From Prunella strophiata (lineage: Eukaryota > Chordata > Aves > Passeriformes > Prunellidae): a DNA stretch of 64,000 nucleotides. Both the position numbers and the translations under genes were made by a program. This document shows, in pieces, positions 48,918 through 64,000 of the stretch; position 1 is the first letter of the stretch; each line of letters begins with the position of its first letter. Below the pieces are notes generated by a model that was not told where the DNA came from, did not search any database, and saw only the letters and a program-made list of their open reading frames with translations. The stretch lies in contig JAZBQD010000021.1 of NCBI GenBank assembly GCA_036583965.1, positions 17,918,766 to 17,982,765 on the forward strand. Direction: 5' to 3'.

Positions 48918-48998
48918 CCTAGAATCACAGAACCAGAGAATATCCCGAGCTGGAAGGGACCCACAGGGATTATTAAGTCCAGCTCTGGACACCAAAGT
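48918..48998 (-). mobile_element. CR1 LINE 3' end fragment, minus strand
   Basis: AGAATCACAGAACCAGAGAA, GAGCTGGAAGGGACCCACAG and GGATTATTAAGTCCAGCTCT match the reverse complement of a CR1 3' end. Confidence 0.75.
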
Positions 48999-49585
48999 CA
49001 AACCTTAGCTGTGAGTCGGGCTCCACCACGAAAGCACAAATGAAGCACTGTGGGTTTTACAAATGATCATTACAAATCCCCACACCACACATCCATGATG
49101 TAAACACTTCTAAATCCCGGCGTTGTGCTGACTGGAGCGTTTCCCAAGGAGAACCATCCCAGCCTGAAAGTTTACAAACAGGCTCGGCCGTGCGTGCAAC
49201 CTTGGCCAAACACCTTCCCTATCTCCCCGCCGACGCTCCTCCCGCTGCAATCCTCCGGAGGGCGGAGGAAAAACCCCAACCTGCTCTTCAGGTGCCCATG
49301 GAGGTGTGCCCGGTGTCGCAGCCCGCTGTCACACACAGCCAGGCTTTGCTGGGAGCAGCTCGGAGGGCGCGCACCTCCCTCGGCTGGAAGGGAAGGCGTG
49401 ACTTGGCGGCAGCTCCAGGTGCTTCTCTCTCCCTGCAGGTAACCCCGAGCTGCCGGGGACACTCAGCCAGCCCTGCTGCTGCTCTCAAGCCGCTGTCCCT
49501 GCTGGTGCCGAGCCGCTGTCCCTGCTGGTGCCACCCCGCTGGCCCCGGCGGTGCCACCCCGCTGGCCGCGGGGCGCTGCGCCAAG

Positions 49586-64000
<14,415 letters not shown>

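Overview
The window looks like vertebrate, most likely songbird (passerine), nuclear DNA. It has large introns with GT-AG splice sites, several CR1-type LINE 3' ends, solo LTRs with 6-bp target duplications, and the neighbouring plus-strand genes WFDC1 and ATP2C2, which also adjoin in human 16q24. Nothing in it looks prokaryotic. The species and the chromosome are inference.

Layout: (1) 1-25 kb has no gene I can name. It holds a solo LTR, a (TCC)n-like tract, a 2.4-kb array of 41-bp units, a 0.9-kb array of 52-bp units, AT-rich tracts, a CR1 end, and a set of minus-strand exon-like segments (9.3-10 kb and 20.5 kb). The splice sites and reading phases of those segments fit together, so they may be part of an unrecognised minus-strand gene. 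(2) 25.5-39.5 kb is WFDC1 (ps20), complete in six coding exons (221 residues). Its introns carry a roughly 120-bp/240-bp higher-order array, a 114-bp array broken by a solo LTR and running into a CR1 end, and two LTR-like repeats side by side. (3) 39.5-49.5 kb is the probable WFDC1 3' UTR followed by intergenic DNA with a 1.3-kb array of 28-bp units. (4) 49.6-64 kb is the 5' part of ATP2C2 (SPCA2, Golgi/secretory-pathway Ca/Mn ATPase). Eleven coding exons run from the start codon to the fourth transmembrane segment, and the gene continues past the window edge. The exon that should encode the first transmembrane helix was not found. Its expected interval holds a 1.15-kb array of 19/20-bp units followed by a short array that repeats a splice-acceptor-like sequence.

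WFDC1 encodes a small secreted WAP-domain protein and ATP2C2 a membrane ion pump. Nothing in the sequence says they work together; they are simply neighbours. Ten or so tandem arrays in 64 kb make the region unusually rich in minisatellites, and nearly all the long open frames seen here are by-products of those arrays.
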